Assembly (NCBI RefSeq): GCF_009866765.1
Contig: NZ_CP019431.1
Span: 186,001-250,000 of the forward strand
Direction of reading: 5' to 3'
DNA length: 64,000 bases
Source of the DNA: Pseudomonas sp. S35
GTDB taxonomy: Bacteria > Pseudomonadota > Gammaproteobacteria > Pseudomonadales > Pseudomonadaceae
The notes beneath the pieces are model-generated. The model was not told the origin of the DNA. It worked only from the letters and a program-made list of their open reading frames with translations, and made no database searches. Of this stretch, positions 45,889 through 53,984 are shown in pieces (position 1 is the stretch's first letter; every line of letters begins with the position of its first letter). A program made the translations under genes and the position numbers.

Positions 45889-46290
45889 ATGGCCTTCTCC
45901 ACACAAGACAGTGATGAGGTGCTGAGCGAGATCAACGTTACGCCGCTGGTGGACGTGATGCTGGTGCTGCTGGTGGTGTTTATCGTCACCGCGCCGCTGC
46001 TGACCAACGCGATTCCGATCAACTTGCCCAAGACCGAAGCTGTGGCCCCGGTCGAGCAAAAAGACCCGCTGGTGGTGAGCATCGACGGCGCCGGCAAAGT
46101 GTTTATCAACAAGGACGAAATCCAGCCGAACCTGCTGGAATTCAACCTGCAGGCGGCCAAGGCCAAGGACCCCGATGTGCGGGTGCAACTGCAGGCAGAT
46201 GACGGCGTGAACTACGGCGAAGTGGCGCGAGCCATGGCGTCTATCGAACGCGCGGGGATTACCAAGCTGTCGGTGATTACCGCTCGTTAA
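45889..46290 (+). CDS. exbD: ExbD proton-channel subunit
   Basis: A 133-residue protein with one N-terminal membrane helix (about 20-40). The essential Asp is in 'LVDVMLVLLVVFIVTAP', and the periplasmic domain has the typical 'VRVQLQADDGVNYGEVARAMASIERAGI'-like fold. With ExbB it drives TonB. Last gene of the operon, followed by a terminator-like hairpin. Confidence 0.95.
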   Translation: MAFSTQDSDEVLSEINVTPLVDVMLVLLVVFIVTAPLLTNAIPINLPKTEAVAPVEQKDPLVVSIDGAGKVFINKDEIQPNLLEFNLQAAKAKDPDVRVQLQADDGVNYGEVARAMASIERAGITKLSVITAR

Positions 46291-46314
46291 TTGCAAAAGC
46301 CTCGACAATTTTTT

Positions 46315-46348
46315 GGCCGTCTCCTTGGCAGGGTGCGGCCTTTTTTTT
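46315..46348 (+). terminator. terminator after exbD
   Basis: GGCCG / CGGCC stem with a 16-base loop that can fold further, followed by eight T. It is a moderately strong Rho-independent terminator for the tonB operon. Confidence 0.65.
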
Positions 46349-46374
46349 GCCTGCGTTTCAGCAATGCCAGAGGT

Positions 46375-47322
46375 TCAAAGTGCGCCAACCCCAGCGATTT
46401 GCGGATACCGGATTTCAACTTCTCGCTGAAACTTTCCAGCGCTTTCTTTAAGCCAGCCAATCAACCGAGCGATATCAGGTTCCGATTGCCGTCCATTGCG
46501 ACAAATAACGTAGTACGCCGCCGGCGACATCATCACCGGCCCGCCGAGTGTGACCAACGCGCCATCTTCCAATTGGTCATACACCAACGCTGTCCTGGCC
46601 AGTGCAATTCCGCCACCCTTCACCGCCAGGCTGATTGCCAGGCTGGAGTCCGGAAAGCGCGGCCCATGGTGATAAGGCGCAGCCGCCAGGCCCTGAAACG
46701 CAAACCAGCTTTCCCACCCCGGACACACCTGATCGTCCGCACGGTGAATGAGTGGATACTGCGCGATATTCGTCAGCGGAATATCGCCATTGACGCGTTG
46801 AAACTCTGGCGAGCACACCGGGAACACGGCATCGCGCATCAGCAGTTCGGCATGATGATCCGGGTAGTCGCCGTACCCCATCACAATCGCTACATCGAAC
46901 TGATGAGCGCCGAGATTGGCGCTGTTCATGTCCGCACTGGTTAATACCAGGTCGAGGTTGAATGAAGCATCGGTGTGGGAACCATGCATTCTGGGGATTA
47001 GCCAGGTGGAACACAGAGAAGACGTGCACGAGAGGTAAAGCGGCTGGGTCTTGCTCGGGTTAAGGGTGTGCAACGCTGCTTCAAGTTCTTTGAAAAAGCC
47101 ATCAGCAACCGGCAACAAAACGTGCCCCGCGGCCGTGAGATTCACGCCCCGGGAGTGGCGTTCAAACAACTGCACGCCCCACCACTCTTCCAGCCCCGCA
47201 ATTTGATGGCTTATCGCACTGGCGGTCAGGTTCAACCGGGAGGCGGCGCGCGCGAAACTCCCTGTTTGCGCAGCGCTGACAAAGGCTTGCAGCATGGGGG
47301 TGGGTGGCGGACGTTGGCCCAT
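46375..47322 (-). CDS. LysR-type regulator (GcvA-like)
   Basis: A 315-residue LysR protein starting 'MGQRPPPTPMLQAFVSAAQTG'. The winged helix is 'LNLTASAISHQIAGLEEWWG', in the GcvA/AmpR subgroup style. Its ATG overlaps the stop of the upstream EamA transporter gene (TGATG), so the two are translationally coupled. That coupling suggests it regulates the transporter or a shared function. The effector is unknown. Confidence 0.88.
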   Translation of the reverse strand: MGQRPPPTPMLQAFVSAAQTGSFARAASRLNLTASAISHQIAGLEEWWGVQLFERHSRGVNLTAAGHVLLPVADGFFKELEAALHTLNPSKTQPLYLSCTSSLCSTWLIPRMHGSHTDASFNLDLVLTSADMNSANLGAHQFDVAIVMGYGDYPDHHAELLMRDAVFPVCSPEFQRVNGDIPLTNIAQYPLIHRADDQVCPGWESWFAFQGLAAAPYHHGPRFPDSSLAISLAVKGGGIALARTALVYDQLEDGALVTLGGPVMMSPAAYYVICRNGRQSEPDIARLIGWLKESAGKFQREVEIRYPQIAGVGAL

Positions 47323-48170
47323 CAGGTGCTCACTTTGATCAGGATGATCCCGCAAACAATGACGAACGCCGAAAGCATCCGCCGCCAGCCGAACTGCTCG
47401 TGAAAAAACAGCGCGGCAATAATGGCGCCGATAATAACACTGGTTTCCCGCAGCGCTGAGACCTTGGCCACCGCGTCCAGCGACAGCGCAAACAGCACCA
47501 GGCCGTAGGAAGTGAGGTAAAAAACGCCGCCCATGACGCCGACCTTCCAATGGTTGCGAATGGCCTCTGCGAATGCCAAACGCTTTTTGATAATCGCCAG
47601 CGCCGGAATTGGAATGCTCTGGAATAGCGTCAAATAGAGGATGTATTGCAGCACCGTCTCACTGGCTCTTACACCCTTGGCATCCACCACCGTGTAGGAC
47701 GCGATGAACGCCCCCGCACACACCGCCATCAGGATCGGCTTGAACATACGCGCGGTCATCCTGCGTACGAACGTCAGGCTGATAATGCCGGCACAGATCA
47801 GTAGCACCCCTGCCATGGCGTAGGGCGATAGCTGCTCATGCAGCAGAAAGTAGGAAAACAGCGCGACTAAAACCGGTGGCACCCCGCGCATCACGGGGTA
47901 GACCTGCCCAAAATCGCCGGTCTCATACGCCTTGATCAGAAACAACCGATAGGCCGTGTTGAGCACCACGGAAACCAGCACATAGCCCCACACCTGTGGG
48001 CTTGGCGCATTGACCAGCGGCAGCGCCGCCAGGCAGATCAGCAGCGCCGTACCATCGACCATCGCCAAAGTCATGAAGCGACTGCTCCCCGCCCGGACGA
48101 CCGCGTTCCAGGTGGCGTGCATGAAGGCGGAGATCAAAACGAGGGTGATGGCGATGTTGGAGTTGTCCAT
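47322..48170 (-). CDS. EamA/DMT-family membrane transporter
   Basis: A 282-residue protein with ten hydrophobic segments in two repeated EamA halves ('LISAFMHATWNAVVRAG' at the start, 'LFALSLDAVAKVSALRETSVIIGAIIAALFFHE' in the second). The drug/metabolite transporter family usually exports small metabolites or amino acids. The ATG at 48170 has only a weak ribosome site ('CGAGCCCC'). Coupled to the downstream LysR gene. The substrate is unknown. Confidence 0.88.
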   Translation of the reverse strand: MDNSNIAITLVLISAFMHATWNAVVRAGSSRFMTLAMVDGTALLICLAALPLVNAPSPQVWGYVLVSVVLNTAYRLFLIKAYETGDFGQVYPVMRGVPPVLVALFSYFLLHEQLSPYAMAGVLLICAGIISLTFVRRMTARMFKPILMAVCAGAFIASYTVVDAKGVRASETVLQYILYLTLFQSIPIPALAIIKKRLAFAEAIRNHWKVGVMGGVFYLTSYGLVLFALSLDAVAKVSALRETSVIIGAIIAALFFHEQFGWRRMLSAFVIVCGIILIKVST

Positions 48171-48356
48171 GGGGCTCGGGCCGGGGAGGAGATAAAGGCG
48201 GCTATTTAACGCGGTCTTGCACAATGGTCAGAAGCGAAAGCTCGTCAGTGAAGCCATCAAAAACCGTCATGGTTTGTAAAGGGCCAGCAAGCCACGTCCC
48301 TTTAAATTGCAGGACGTTTCCGAGACAATCCCCGCCGCCTTGTGCCTGTTGGAATC

Positions 48357-48580
48357 GGTGGCTAGTCTGCGATCCGTCACTGCCTTTTCAGTGATCGGGT
48401 TTAGTCGCCCGGACTCTTAATCAGGCGCAAAGTCCTCCATGACGTTTATGGTGGCTGTGCGCAGGGCGCCTTCGGGTGCGCCGGGTTTTCCTGATTAGCC
48501 GGTCGACTAACCTGCGTACAGCCGCCACCCACCGTTTAGTCGCGAATGGGCCGGCTTCTGAATTAATCAGGAGTTACACC
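48357..48580 (+). promoter_or_regulatory. structured mRNA leader, candidate cis-regulatory RNA
   Basis: This 224-bp leader is full of complementary blocks. TCACTG-ccttttc-style hairpin: TCACTG (48377-48382) with CAGTGA (48389-48394). A long stem GGTGGCTGTGCGCAGG (48450-48465) pairs with CCTGCGTACAGCCGCCACC (48511-48529). Block B, CCTGATTA...CCGG.CGACTAA (48490-48510), is complementary both to block A (TTAGTCG...CCGG...TAATCAGG, 48401-48425) and to block C (TTAGTCG...GCCGG...TAATCAGG, 48536-48571). Block C runs into the ribosome site CAGGAG. A/B and B/C pairing exclude each other, as in riboswitches or attenuators. The function is inferred. Confidence 0.6.
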
Positions 48581-48829
48581 ATGACCAAAGCACTTCCCGA
48601 TCCACCCCTCGATTGCCTTGTCGCCAACGAAAACCTCAGTTTCGAAGATGCCCAACTTTATATCGCTCACCTGATCCACAGCGCCTCGGCCACGGTGTGG
48701 GACTGCTGCGAGCACCTGCAACCCCGCGACCGCGCGAAAATTCATGCGGTGTGGCATTTGCTGGAAATGGCTAAGACGGTGGTGGATCGCACCATTGACT
48801 GCATGCAGCAGCCCAATCACACGACCTGA
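48581..48829 (+). CDS. small Pseudomonas protein, DUF3077-like
   Basis: An 82-residue soluble protein. The start is set by 'CAGGAG' 6 bases before ATG. The sequence 'SFEDAQLYIAHLIHSASATVWDCCEHL' followed by 'HAVWHLLEMAKTVVDRTID' resembles the small helical DUF3077-type proteins found in many copies in Pseudomonas genomes; I am not certain of the family number. It stands alone behind an elaborate leader and is followed by a BIME. The function is unknown. Confidence 0.75.
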   Translation: MTKALPDPPLDCLVANENLSFEDAQLYIAHLIHSASATVWDCCEHLQPRDRAKIHAVWHLLEMAKTVVDRTIDCMQQPNHTT

Positions 48830-48862
48830 CAAACGCTGCGATTCCAATGTGAAATCCGATCA

Positions 48863-48953
48863 ATGTGGGAGGGGGCTTGCCCCCGATGGCGGTGGTTCAG
48901 TTATAGATGGGCTGGCTGATACACCGCTATCGGGAGCAAGCCCCCTCCCACAT
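48863..48953. repeat. BIME: two inverted REP units
   Basis: ATGTGGGAGGGGGCTTGCCC faces its complement across about 45 bp containing 'CCGATGGCGG' and 'CCGCTATCGG'. This is the most complete pair in the window after the one at 24220. The remaining bases to 49072 are AT-rich with no gene. Confidence 0.9.
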
Positions 48954-49072
48954 TTTGATCTTCATTGGCTTTGAGTTTTTGGTTATTAATAAATAGCTTC
49001 TTATTCCTTAACGAATATAACCCTCGTCCCTATACTGTTCAGCATCGTTAAAGGTTGCAGGAGGGCACACCC

Positions 49073-49654
49073 ATGCACAGCGAGTCGATTCGTTATCTGA
49101 TCGTGCCGGGCTGGCAAGGATCGCCAGAAGATCATTGGCAAACCCATTGGCAGAACAGCCTGCCTAACAGCGCTCGCGTGGAGCAGGCCGATTGGCTGAC
49201 GCCGCGTCGGGAGGATTGGGTGGCGGCGTTGGCCGAGGCTATCGCGGCCGACAGCACGCCGGTGATTTTGATCGCCCACAGCCTGGGTTGCATCACGGTG
49301 GCCCATTGGGCCGCCACCGCGCCGGTGCAGTTCCTGCGTCAGGTGCGTGGCGCCTTGTTGGTGGCTCCGGCCGATGTGGAACGACCTGCGTGCTCGCCTG
49401 CCCTGCGCAATTTCGCGCCGATTCCTACGACCTTGTTGCCGTTTCCCAGCCAAGTGGTCAGCTCCGACAACGACGCCGCCGTCAGCGCCCCACGGGCCTT
49501 GGAACTGGCGCGCAACTGGGGCGCCGAAGCCGGCATTTTGTCGGGCGCTGGCCATATCAATGTGAAGTCCGGCCACCAGCGCTGGGAGCAGGGTTTCGCC
49601 TACCTCTATCGCCTGCAAAGCCGCCTTGAGCATCACGCCCGGCGCACTGCCTGA
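49073..49654 (+). CDS. RBBP9/YdeN-type serine hydrolase
   Basis: A 193-residue alpha/beta hydrolase of the small RBBP9/YdeN family. It starts 'YLIVPGWQGSPEDHWQTHWQ', has the nucleophile elbow 'AHSLGC' with Ser near residue 70, the acid in 'SSDNDAAVS', and the catalytic His in 'GAGHINVKSG'. All three catalytic residues are present. The substrate is unknown. 'GGAGGG' precedes the ATG. It lies 50 bp before the SfnR-like gene on the same strand and may be co-transcribed. Confidence 0.88.
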   Translation: MHSESIRYLIVPGWQGSPEDHWQTHWQNSLPNSARVEQADWLTPRREDWVAALAEAIAADSTPVILIAHSLGCITVAHWAATAPVQFLRQVRGALLVAPADVERPACSPALRNFAPIPTTLLPFPSQVVSSDNDAAVSAPRALELARNWGAEAGILSGAGHINVKSGHQRWEQGFAYLYRLQSRLEHHARRTA

Positions 49655-49704
49655 ACATTTTTCAACGCCCCGTCCCTTGAGTGGATTTGGGGCGGGAGCC
49701 TGCC

Positions 49705-50631
49705 ATGAGTCTGCATGAAACCTACGGCCAGCCGCTGCTGACCTTCCCCGACGCCGATAAAAGCCCGCTGAGCATTCGTGCCAAGGCATTGGTGTTTGTC
49801 GACCCGCGTTCGCGGCAACTGCGCGAAGACCTGGAAAGCCTCGCACCGCGTGCCTTGCCAGTGTTGATTCGCGGCGAGACCGGCAGCGGTAAAGAGCTGC
49901 TGGCGCGGCATATTCACCGTGGCAGTGACCGCACCGGGCTGTTTGTCTCGGTCAACTGCGGCGCGATCAGCCCGACGTACGCCGATGCCGAGTTGTTCGG
50001 TTATGCCGCCGGTGCCCACAGTGGCGCGGCCAGTAGCCGCGCCGGGTGGTTTGGTTCGGCCAATGGCGGCACCTTGTACCTGGATGAAATCGGCGACTTG
50101 CCGCTGCCGATCCAGGTCAAATTGCTCGCGGCCCTGGAAAACCACGAAGTCACCCGCGTCGGCGCCCATCAGCCAAGCCCGGTGGACGTGCGCCTGGTGG
50201 CTGCCACCAGCATCGACCTGGCCCAGGCCGTGGCGGCGGGCAAGTTTCATGAGCGCCTGTTCCATTACTTGAGCGAAGGCCAGTTGGATTTGCCGGCGCT
50301 GCGCGAGCGGGTCGGTGACATTCTGTCCCTGGCTGAGTATTTCCTCGGCATCTACAGCCAGCGCCTGGACCTGCCGGTACCGCTGATCAGTGATGCGGCC
50401 CAGCAGGTACTGGAACATCACAGCTGGCCGGGTAATACCCGTGAGCTGGAAAACGTTATTCACTTTGCCCTGCTAGTCAGCAGCGGCGATGAGATTTTGC
50501 CCGAGCATTTGAACCTGCCAGCGGCGGGTTCACCGTTGGAGCAAGTGCAGCGCATCTTCAATCGGGCCAGTCCCGCCGAGCAGGAATCACTGCGAAAATT
50601 CCTACATGAGCAAAATGGAATATCAACGTGA
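49705..50631 (+). CDS. SfnR-like sigma-54 activator lacking a DNA-binding domain
   Basis: A 308-residue AAA+ protein without receiver domain. It has Walker A 'GETGSGKE' (57-64), Walker B 'GGTLYLDEIGDL', R-finger region 'FHERLFHYLSEGQ' and 'WPGNTRELENVIHFAL'. The sigma-54 contact loop reads 'GAHSGA' (103-108) instead of GAFTGA. After the AAA+ core only about 40 residues remain, with no Fis-type helix-turn-helix. Full-length SfnR regulators activate sulfone/dimethylsulfide genes under sulfur limitation. This one sits beside a MetQ-like gene, but its altered loop and missing DNA-binding domain question normal activator function. Confidence 0.8.
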   Translation: MSLHETYGQPLLTFPDADKSPLSIRAKALVFVDPRSRQLREDLESLAPRALPVLIRGETGSGKELLARHIHRGSDRTGLFVSVNCGAISPTYADAELFGYAAGAHSGAASSRAGWFGSANGGTLYLDEIGDLPLPIQVKLLAALENHEVTRVGAHQPSPVDVRLVAATSIDLAQAVAAGKFHERLFHYLSEGQLDLPALRERVGDILSLAEYFLGIYSQRLDLPVPLISDAAQQVLEHHSWPGNTRELENVIHFALLVSSGDEILPEHLNLPAAGSPLEQVQRIFNRASPAEQESLRKFLHEQNGIST

Positions 50632-50759
50632 ATAAAAGATATTGTTCGGGAATAAAAAATCTAGGTATTGTCCGTTTCACGCCGCGATAGCACTTCGCTG
50701 GCACACCACATAACACGCGGCCGTCACAGACGACCCGGACTTTCGATTAAGGACACTGC

Positions 50760-51542
50760 ATGAAAAAGGTTCTGTTGTTTACCGCACTGGCGGCTGCCCT
50801 GACTGCCGGCTTCGCCCAGGCCAACGAGAAACTGGTGGTGGCTGCCACCCCGATCCCGCACGCCGAGATCCTTGAGCTGATCAAGCCGACCCTGAAGAAG
50901 GAAGGCGTGGACCTGGAAATCAAAGTGTTCACCGACTATGTACAGCCAAACGTGCAAGTCGCTGAGAAGCGCCTGGACGCCAACTACTTCCAAACCCTGC
51001 CGTACCTGAAAAACTTCAACCAAGGCAAGGGCACCAACCTGGTCACCGTGGTCGGCGTGCACGTTGAACCCTTCGGCGGTTACTCGAAAAAGATCAAGAA
51101 GATCGAAGACCTCAAAGATGGCGCCACCGTTGCCATCCCGAACGAAGGCTCCAACAGTGGCCGCGCCTTGTTGCTGCTGCAAAAGAACGGCGTGATCACC
51201 CTGAAAGACCCGACCAACGCCCTGGCTACGCCAAAAGACATCGCCAACAACCCGAAACACCTGAAATTCAAAGAACTGGAATCGGCCCTGCTGCCACGCG
51301 TACTGGACCAGGTTGACCTGGCCCTGATCAACACCAACTACGCCCTGGAAGCCAAGCTGAACCCGGCCAAGGACGCACTGATCCTGGAAAGTTCTGACTC
51401 GCCTTACGTGAACTACCTGGTGGCCCGCCCGGACAACAAGGACAGCGACGCCATCCAGAAGCTGGCCAAGGCCCTGACCAGCCCGGAAGTCAAAGCCTTC
51501 ATCGAGAAGAAATACAGCGGCGCGGTCGTGCCGGCGTTCTGA
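50760..51542 (+). CDS. MetQ/NlpA-family substrate-binding protein (orphan)
   Basis: A 260-residue periplasmic protein of the methionine-binding family. 'AATPIPHAEILELIKP', 'VQPNVQVAEKRLDANYFQTLPYL' and 'AIPNEGSNSGRALLLLQ' are family sequences. The signal peptide ends 'GFAQANEKL' with no lipobox Cys, so it is soluble rather than a lipoprotein. No permease or ATPase is next to it; it may feed the MetN/MetI pair encoded at 61657-63406. A terminator follows. Methionine or a related sulfur compound is the likely ligand. Confidence 0.9.
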   Translation: MKKVLLFTALAAALTAGFAQANEKLVVAATPIPHAEILELIKPTLKKEGVDLEIKVFTDYVQPNVQVAEKRLDANYFQTLPYLKNFNQGKGTNLVTVVGVHVEPFGGYSKKIKKIEDLKDGATVAIPNEGSNSGRALLLLQKNGVITLKDPTNALATPKDIANNPKHLKFKELESALLPRVLDQVDLALINTNYALEAKLNPAKDALILESSDSPYVNYLVARPDNKDSDAIQKLAKALTSPEVKAFIEKKYSGAVVPAF

Positions 51543-51570
51543 TGTAAGTTAAAACCCCCTTCAAGGTTTC

Positions 51571-51606
51571 AACGCCGATGGCTTGTAGAGCGTCGGCGTT
51601 TTTTTA
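51571..51606 (+). terminator. terminator of the orphan MetQ gene
   Basis: AACGCCGA / TCGGCGTT stem (8 bp, perfect) with a 14-base loop, followed by a run of T. Confidence 0.88.
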
Positions 51607-51633
51607 TGCCTGAAACCTGGAATGCAATCCAAC

Positions 51634-51746
51634 GATGGGAGGGGGCTTGCCCAGCGCGGGGCAAGCCCGCTCACCATAGGGTTTTGTGCCTGCCTCTAAA
51701 CGTTGTGTAGATACCTATGGCCATCGGGGTGTAGCCCCCTCCCACA
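51634..51746. repeat. composite REP repeat with inserted block
   Basis: Outer REP halves 'ATGGGAGGGGGCTTGCCC' and 'GCCCCCTCCCACA' enclose a block from 'GCCCAGCGCGGGGCAAGCC' to 'GTTGTGTAGATACCTATG' (51650-51720). The same block recurs at 60832-60901 inside another REP pair. It appears to be a larger interspersed repeat built on the BIME framework. Confidence 0.75.
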
Positions 51747-51816
51747 ACCGCGAATCCGGGAGGTTAGGTTTTTGCGTGATATCAATATGCTATTTGGGTA
51801 TTTAAATTTTTGTTTT

Positions 51817-51829
51817 TATACCTTTAAAG
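51817..51829 (+). promoter_or_regulatory. AT-rich motif upstream of amino-acid transporter
   Basis: TATACCTTTAAAG in a very AT-rich stretch (51780-51835), 77 bp before the first transporter gene. It is nearly identical to the tonB-upstream motif at 44188 and similar to that before atsR. It may be a shared promoter or activator element. Confidence 0.4.
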
Positions 51830-51905
51830 TTCGCGCTACCCGACGTTACCCACGTTGGAACGGACTGCGCTCGCGGCATTACCCATGCAGCGATATGGAC
51901 TCAAG

Positions 51906-52571
51906 ATGACCTTCGATTTTGCATTTATCCTCAGCACCTTGCCGGCGTTTTTGAAAGCCGTGGGGGTCACGCTGCAAGTCGGTTTGATCGCCATCGCCAC
52001 CTCGCTGCTGGTGGCGCTGATCAACGCTGCGCTGCTGGTGTTTCGCACGCCCTACCTGTCGCGCCTGGTGGCGCTGTACGTGGAGCTGGCACGTAACACG
52101 CCGCTGCTGATCCAACTGTTTTTCGTGTACTTCGCGCTGCCGGCCCTGGGCTTCAATATCTCCGGGTTCTGGGCGGCAATCATCACCATGACCTTCCTCG
52201 GCGGCGCCTACCTTACCGAAGTGCTGCGCGCCGGTGTGGAAGCCGTACCGTTGGCGCAGATCGAGTCGGGCAAGTCCATCGGCCTGTCGGACTGGCAACT
52301 GCTGCGCCATGTGATCCTGCCTCAAGCGGGCATCCTCAGCCTGCCGGCGTTGTTCGCCAATTTCATCTTCCTGCTCAAGGAGACCACCGTGGTCTCTGCC
52401 GTGGCGGTGCCGGAGATTCTCTACACCACCAAGAGCTACATCGCGCTCTACTACAAGACCTACGAAATGCTCGCCGTACTCACGCTGATTTGCGTGCTGT
52501 TGTTCTTGCCGCTGTCGCTGCTGCTCAGCCGCCTGGAAAGGAGGCTCCAGCATGGCCAGTTCGGGTCTTGA
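51906..52571 (+). CDS. polar amino acid ABC transporter permease 1
   Basis: A 221-residue permease of the HisM/GlnP type: five hydrophobic segments, 'YVELARNTPLLIQLFFVYFALP' in the middle and EAA loop 'QIESGKSIGLSDWQLLRHVILPQA'. ATGs at 51885 and 51855 are alternative starts; 51906 gives the usual family N-terminus 'MTFDFAFIL'. First gene of a four-gene importer (two permeases, ATPase, binding protein), each overlapping the next. Confidence 0.9.
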   Translation: MTFDFAFILSTLPAFLKAVGVTLQVGLIAIATSLLVALINAALLVFRTPYLSRLVALYVELARNTPLLIQLFFVYFALPALGFNISGFWAAIITMTFLGGAYLTEVLRAGVEAVPLAQIESGKSIGLSDWQLLRHVILPQAGILSLPALFANFIFLLKETTVVSAVAVPEILYTTKSYIALYYKTYEMLAVLTLICVLLFLPLSLLLSRLERRLQHGQFGS

Positions 52572-53211
52572 GTTGTTGTGGGTGTCGTTGCCGCAATTGG
52601 GCAAGGGCGCGGCGCAAACCCTGTCGATTTCCTTTCTGAGCATCGCCTTCAGCACCGTCGGTGGCGTGCTGTATGGCGTGCTGCGCACGTTGAACAACAA
52701 GGTGATCAACGCAGTGCTGCGGGTGTATCTGGAGTTGTTCCGCGCGATCCCGGTGCTGGTGTGGCTGTACCTGCTGTTCTTCGGCCTGCCGATTTTCTTC
52801 GGCTTGAGTATTCCGAGCTTCTGGTGCGCGGTGCTGGTGCTGTCGCTGTGGGGCGCCAGCGAGGTGGGCGAGGTGGTGCGCGGCGCGCTGCATTCGCTGC
52901 CCCGTGGCCAGCGTGAAGCGGGCTTGTCGATTGGTTTGTCCGACCCGCAGTTGTACGGCTATGTGCTGCTGCCCCAGGCTCTCAAGCGCATGACCCCGCC
53001 GACCATCAACGTCTACACGCGCATCATCAAGACCAGTTCCCTGGCGGTGCTGATCGGCGTGGTGGACGTGATCAAGGTCGGCCAGCAAATCATCGAACGC
53101 ACCTACGAGTCGGTCTTGATCTACGGCGTGCTGTTCCTGTTTTTCTTCTTTATCTGCTACCCGTTGTCGGCCGCCTCCAAGGTGCTGGAACGGCGCTGGG
53201 CCCAAGCATGA
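52552..53211 (+). CDS. polar amino acid ABC transporter permease 2
   Basis: A 219-residue partner permease with the same architecture: 'YLELFRAIPVLVWLYLLFFGLP' and EAA loop 'QREAGLSIGLSDPQLYGYVLLPQALK'. Its start lies 20 bp inside the preceding gene and its stop overlaps the ATPase gene by 4 bp. The two permeases form the heterodimeric channel. Confidence 0.92.
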   Translation: MASSGLELLWVSLPQLGKGAAQTLSISFLSIAFSTVGGVLYGVLRTLNNKVINAVLRVYLELFRAIPVLVWLYLLFFGLPIFFGLSIPSFWCAVLVLSLWGASEVGEVVRGALHSLPRGQREAGLSIGLSDPQLYGYVLLPQALKRMTPPTINVYTRIIKTSSLAVLIGVVDVIKVGQQIIERTYESVLIYGVLFLFFFFICYPLSAASKVLERRWAQA

Positions 53212-53984
53212 GCGCATTGATCGAGTTTCAGGGTTTCAACAAATTCTTCGGCGAACAGCAGGTGCTCAAGGGCATCGACCTGAGTGTGCAGAGCGGCGAA
53301 GTGGTGGTGATCCTCGGCCCCAGCGGCTGCGGCAAAAGCACCTTGCTGCGTTGCCTCAACGGGCTGGAAGTGGCCCACAGCGGCAGCCTGCGGTTTGCAG
53401 GTCGTGAACTGCTGGGAAAAAACACCGACTGGCGCCAGGTGCGCCAGGACATCGGCATGGTGTTCCAGAGCTACCACCTGTTCCCGCACATGAGCGTGCT
53501 CGACAACATCCTGCTTGGCCCGCTCAAAGTGCAAAAGCGCGAGCCCCGCGAAGCCCGCGAGCAGGCCGAAAAACTGCTGGCGCGCGTGGGCCTGGCCGAC
53601 AAGCGCGACGCCTTCCCGCGCCAGCTCTCCGGTGGCCAGCAGCAACGCATCGCCATCGTCCGTTCGTTGTGCATGAACCCGCAGGTCATGCTGTTTGACG
53701 AAGTCACCGCCGCCCTCGACCCCGAGATGGTCAAGGAAGTGCTGGAGGTGATCCAGGGTCTGGCACGCGATGGCATGACCCTGCTGATCGTCACCCACGA
53801 AATGGCCTTCGCCCGCGCCGTCGCCGACCGCGTGGTGTTTATGGAGGCCGGTCGCATCCTCGAACACAACACCCCCGAGGCATTCTTTACGAACCCGCAG
53901 ACCGCACGCGCGCAGCAGTTCCTGGAGAAGTTCTCCTTTGTTTCAACACTGCCCAAGAAACCTAAGGAACTGGAACTGATATGA
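53208..53984 (+). CDS. polar amino acid ABC transporter ATPase
   Basis: A 258-residue GlnQ/HisP-like ATPase with Walker A 'GPSGCGKST', 'MVFQSYHLFPHM', signature 'LSGGQQQRIAIVRSL', Walker B 'VMLFDEVTAALD' and 'VTHEMAFA'. All motifs are intact. In the Walker B region Val replaces the more usual Pro/Ala of 'DEPTSALD', which occurs in the family. It overlaps both neighbours by 4 bp. Confidence 0.93.
   Translation: MSALIEFQGFNKFFGEQQVLKGIDLSVQSGEVVVILGPSGCGKSTLLRCLNGLEVAHSGSLRFAGRELLGKNTDWRQVRQDIGMVFQSYHLFPHMSVLDNILLGPLKVQKREPREAREQAEKLLARVGLADKRDAFPRQLSGGQQQRIAIVRSLCMNPQVMLFDEVTAALDPEMVKEVLEVIQGLARDGMTLLIVTHEMAFARAVADRVVFMEAGRILEHNTPEAFFTNPQTARAQQFLEKFSFVSTLPKKPKELELI

Noticed and set aside
50632..50759. 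Sigma-54 (-24/-12) promoter before the orphan MetQ gene
   Set aside because: 'TGGCACACCACATAACA' has a fair -24 box, but no GC at the correct distance for the -12 box.
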